From Solibacillus sp. FSL H8-0523 (GTDB lineage: Bacteria; Bacillota; Bacilli; Bacillales_A; Planococcaceae), in contig NZ_CP150291.1 in assembly GCF_038051985.1 (NCBI RefSeq), forward strand, positions 2,728,001 through 2,792,000: a stretch of 64,000 bases of DNA, given 5' to 3'. This document shows, piece by piece, positions 62,635 through 64,000 of the stretch. The notes below the pieces were generated by a model. It was not told where the DNA came from and searched no databases. It was given only the letters and a program-made list of their open reading frames with translations. The translations under genes were made by a program, and so were the position numbers. The number at the start of each line of letters is the position of its first letter. Within the stretch, counting starts at the first letter, position 1.

Positions 62635-62978
62635 AATCGATACTCCTTTAGCTCATGCTGCTCTATTTTTATTGGTTCTATTCTAATAGTTCACTATATT
62701 CAAGTAGTACTGGTTGTTCACCTGCCAAAGCTCATATTTGATTCGGCATAATTATTTTTCTAGAATTACTTTACACTTAAAATTATGTGACTTTATATAA
62801 CATTATAATTAATAAAATATTTGGAGTTTTCAGTCTTTTTTATATAAATTACCACATTTATTTCGAATATGGAAGTTTTTTCTCGAAAATTTATTGGTAT
62901 ATTGAGAAATAAGTATTTTATTCGATATTAAATAGTTCCAGTGTCAAGTTAAGTGACACTAATGATTTATAAATACCT
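62635..62978. other. 344-base intergenic region before dppA, with regulatory-looking repeats
   Basis: Very AT-rich. It holds an inverted repeat AGTGTCA / TGACACT (62940-62946 with 62954-62960) and an AATTTTC..GAAAAAA pair on the minus strand (62876-62891) that loosely recalls a CodY site. TATAAT occurs on the minus strand at 62802-62807 without a clear -35. No open frame with a ribosome site. Confidence 0.45.
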
Positions 62979-64000
62979 TTAATGGAATGGATAATTTATC
63001 ACACAATGCCCATTTCTTCCTATTGTTGTTTGTGCCTGGGCTAATGAATTTAAAATAGCCTCCTCTGTCGCCTCCGCCGCTGCGGTAAATAATTCATTCA
63101 TGATGGGGTGATCTTCTCGTAATTGTGTGCGTGTTTCAATGAACGTATCGCTATGATGATTCATTTTATGAGCGGTTGTAAAGCCAATGACAATATCGCC
63201 GCTGCCATTTGAAAAATGACTTCCTGTACGACCTAACCCAATCCCACAACGTTTAATGATACGCTTTAATTGGCGACTACTAAGCGGGGCATCTGTTGCG
63301 CACACAATCATAATCGAGCCATCTGTCGGTGCAATTATAGAATTTTCGGCATTCGTCTTAACCTCATAGCGTTCCTTCATAAATTCTTGAGTCGTTCCAA
63401 AGTTAGTTAAAACAAGGCAGCCAAGTGTATACCGTGCGCCTTTTACTTCAACGATTCTCGATGCACTACCAATCCCGCCTTTATAGCCAAAGCAAATCAT
63501 GCCTTTCCCGGCTCCTACTGCACCTTCCTCTACGAGATCCGATGTTGCTTTTTCAATGGCCTCTACAGCATGTTCAGGCTTGACTGGACAATGACGAATC
63601 GAATTTAAATGACTGTCATTGCACTCCCCAACGACAATGTTTACAGTTCCAGTTAACAAGCCTATTTCTTCGTTTTGGGCTAATAAATAATCTAGTGTGC
63701 CTTGTGTAACAGCTGGAACACCAAATGTATTCGTTAACATAATTGGCGATTCTAATACGCCTAGCTCATCAATTTGAACAAGCCCTGTCGTTTTCCCAAA
63801 GCCGTTTAATACATAGCTTGCAGCGGTTAATTTTTCACGAAATACGTTGCCCGCGTGCGGTAAAATTGCTGTCACCCCAGTACAGGCCATGTCTCCCTTA
63901 TCATTTATTGGATAATCTAATGTCACATGCCCTACTTTGACATCTGCAACATCAGTAATGCAATTTTTGGCACCTGTAGGTAATTTACCAATTCGAATGC
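62979..64000 (-). CDS. P1-family peptidase (DmpA/ornithine-acetyltransferase fold), 5' end outside window
   Basis: The frame runs unbroken to the window edge. Upstream of the internal GTG at 63926 it still reads RIGKLPTGAKNCITDVADVK, which is the conserved N-terminus of DmpA-type aminopeptidases, so the start lies beyond base 64000. VGHVTLDYP, TGVTAILPHAGN and the auto-cleavage region with the nucleophile Ser (ECNDSHLNSIR) and FSNGSGDIVIGFTTAHK follow. Such enzymes release N-terminal D- or L-residues, often beta-linked. About 315 residues are certain. Its position upstream of dppA suggests peptide breakdown. Confidence 0.9.
   Translation of the reverse strand, partial: IRIGKLPTGAKNCITDVADVKVGHVTLDYPINDKGDMACTGVTAILPHAGNVFREKLTAASYVLNGFGKTTGLVQIDELGVLESPIMLTNTFGVPAVTQGTLDYLLAQNEEIGLLTGTVNIVVGECNDSHLNSIRHCPVKPEHAVEAIEKATSDLVEEGAVGAGKGMICFGYKGGIGSASRIVEVKGARYTLGCLVLTNFGTTQEFMKERYEVKTNAENSIIAPTDGSIMIVCATDAPLSSRQLKRIIKRCGIGLGRTGSHFSNGSGDIVIGFTTAHKMNHHSDTFIETRTQLREDHPIMNELFTAAAEATEEAILNSLAQAQTTIGRNGHCVINYPFH

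Overview
The window comes from a low-GC Gram-positive chromosome of the Bacillales. Gene content and protein style fit the Planococcaceae (Lysinibacillus/Solibacillus-like). Evidence is strong AGGAGG-type ribosome sites, CymR, T-box leaders, a 6S RNA between aspS and tcdA, and blocks that match the gene neighbourhood I recall for Bacillus subtilis (yqg/yqf, yrv/yrr, dpp/ykf). Species cannot be fixed from sequence alone. I see no rRNA, tRNA, CRISPR array, prophage or insertion sequence.

Layout. 1-3.9 kb: a yqg block (yqgX end, yqgW, an LtaS-type lipoteichoic acid synthase, yqgQ, 5-formyl-THF cyclo-ligase, rpmG). 4-8.9 kb: two coupled membrane-anchored proteins, DegV, glutathione peroxidase, an SDR, and an ECF sigma/membrane-partner pair whose sigma gene carries an in-frame stop. 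8.9-11.6 kb: trpE-trpG-DUF5071 behind a Trp T-box. 11.6-18.8 kb: a coupled pair of unknown proteins (one with a degenerate GGDEF end), then a TPR protein, mnmA, cysteine desulfurase, cymR and divergent rarA. 18.8-24 kb: two methyl-accepting chemotaxis proteins around two unknown genes. 24-30.5 kb: tcdA, 6S RNA, aspS, hisS (T-box) and an SH3/amidase autolysin. 30.5-38.5 kb: purU, iron alcohol dehydrogenase, a vWA-like protein, unknowns, Nudix, yqeY, and an intact ECF sigma/anti-sigma pair. 38.6-43 kb: pstS-C-A-B-phoU phosphate uptake with a Pho-box-like site. 43-52 kb: a class B PBP, twin fluoride channels, UspA, DUF1801, sodA, yqgC, yqgB, yqfZ, ispG, yqfW. 52.3-64 kb: a long minus-strand cluster for uptake and cytoplasmic breakdown of wall peptides.

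How genes work together. The last cluster reads as one pathway. DppE/B/C/D/F imports peptides. DppA, LD-carboxypeptidase, NlpC/P60 endopeptidase, Ala-Glu epimerase and a P1-family peptidase dismantle them. Embedded in it is a signal-less class A beta-lactamase-fold protein that keeps SxxK, SDN and KTG but lacks the Glu166 position; it is the most interesting unassigned enzyme here. The cymR/desulfurase/mnmA set links cysteine sulfur to tRNA thiolation.

The most unusual non-coding signal is a family of three palindrome-bounded elements (17.3, 32.9 and 52.3 kb) with CTAAAG...CTTTAGCCTRGAC ends. The largest folds on paper into a multi-arm structure. Start sites were chosen from ribosome-binding-site spacing, so several differ from the longest open frame.
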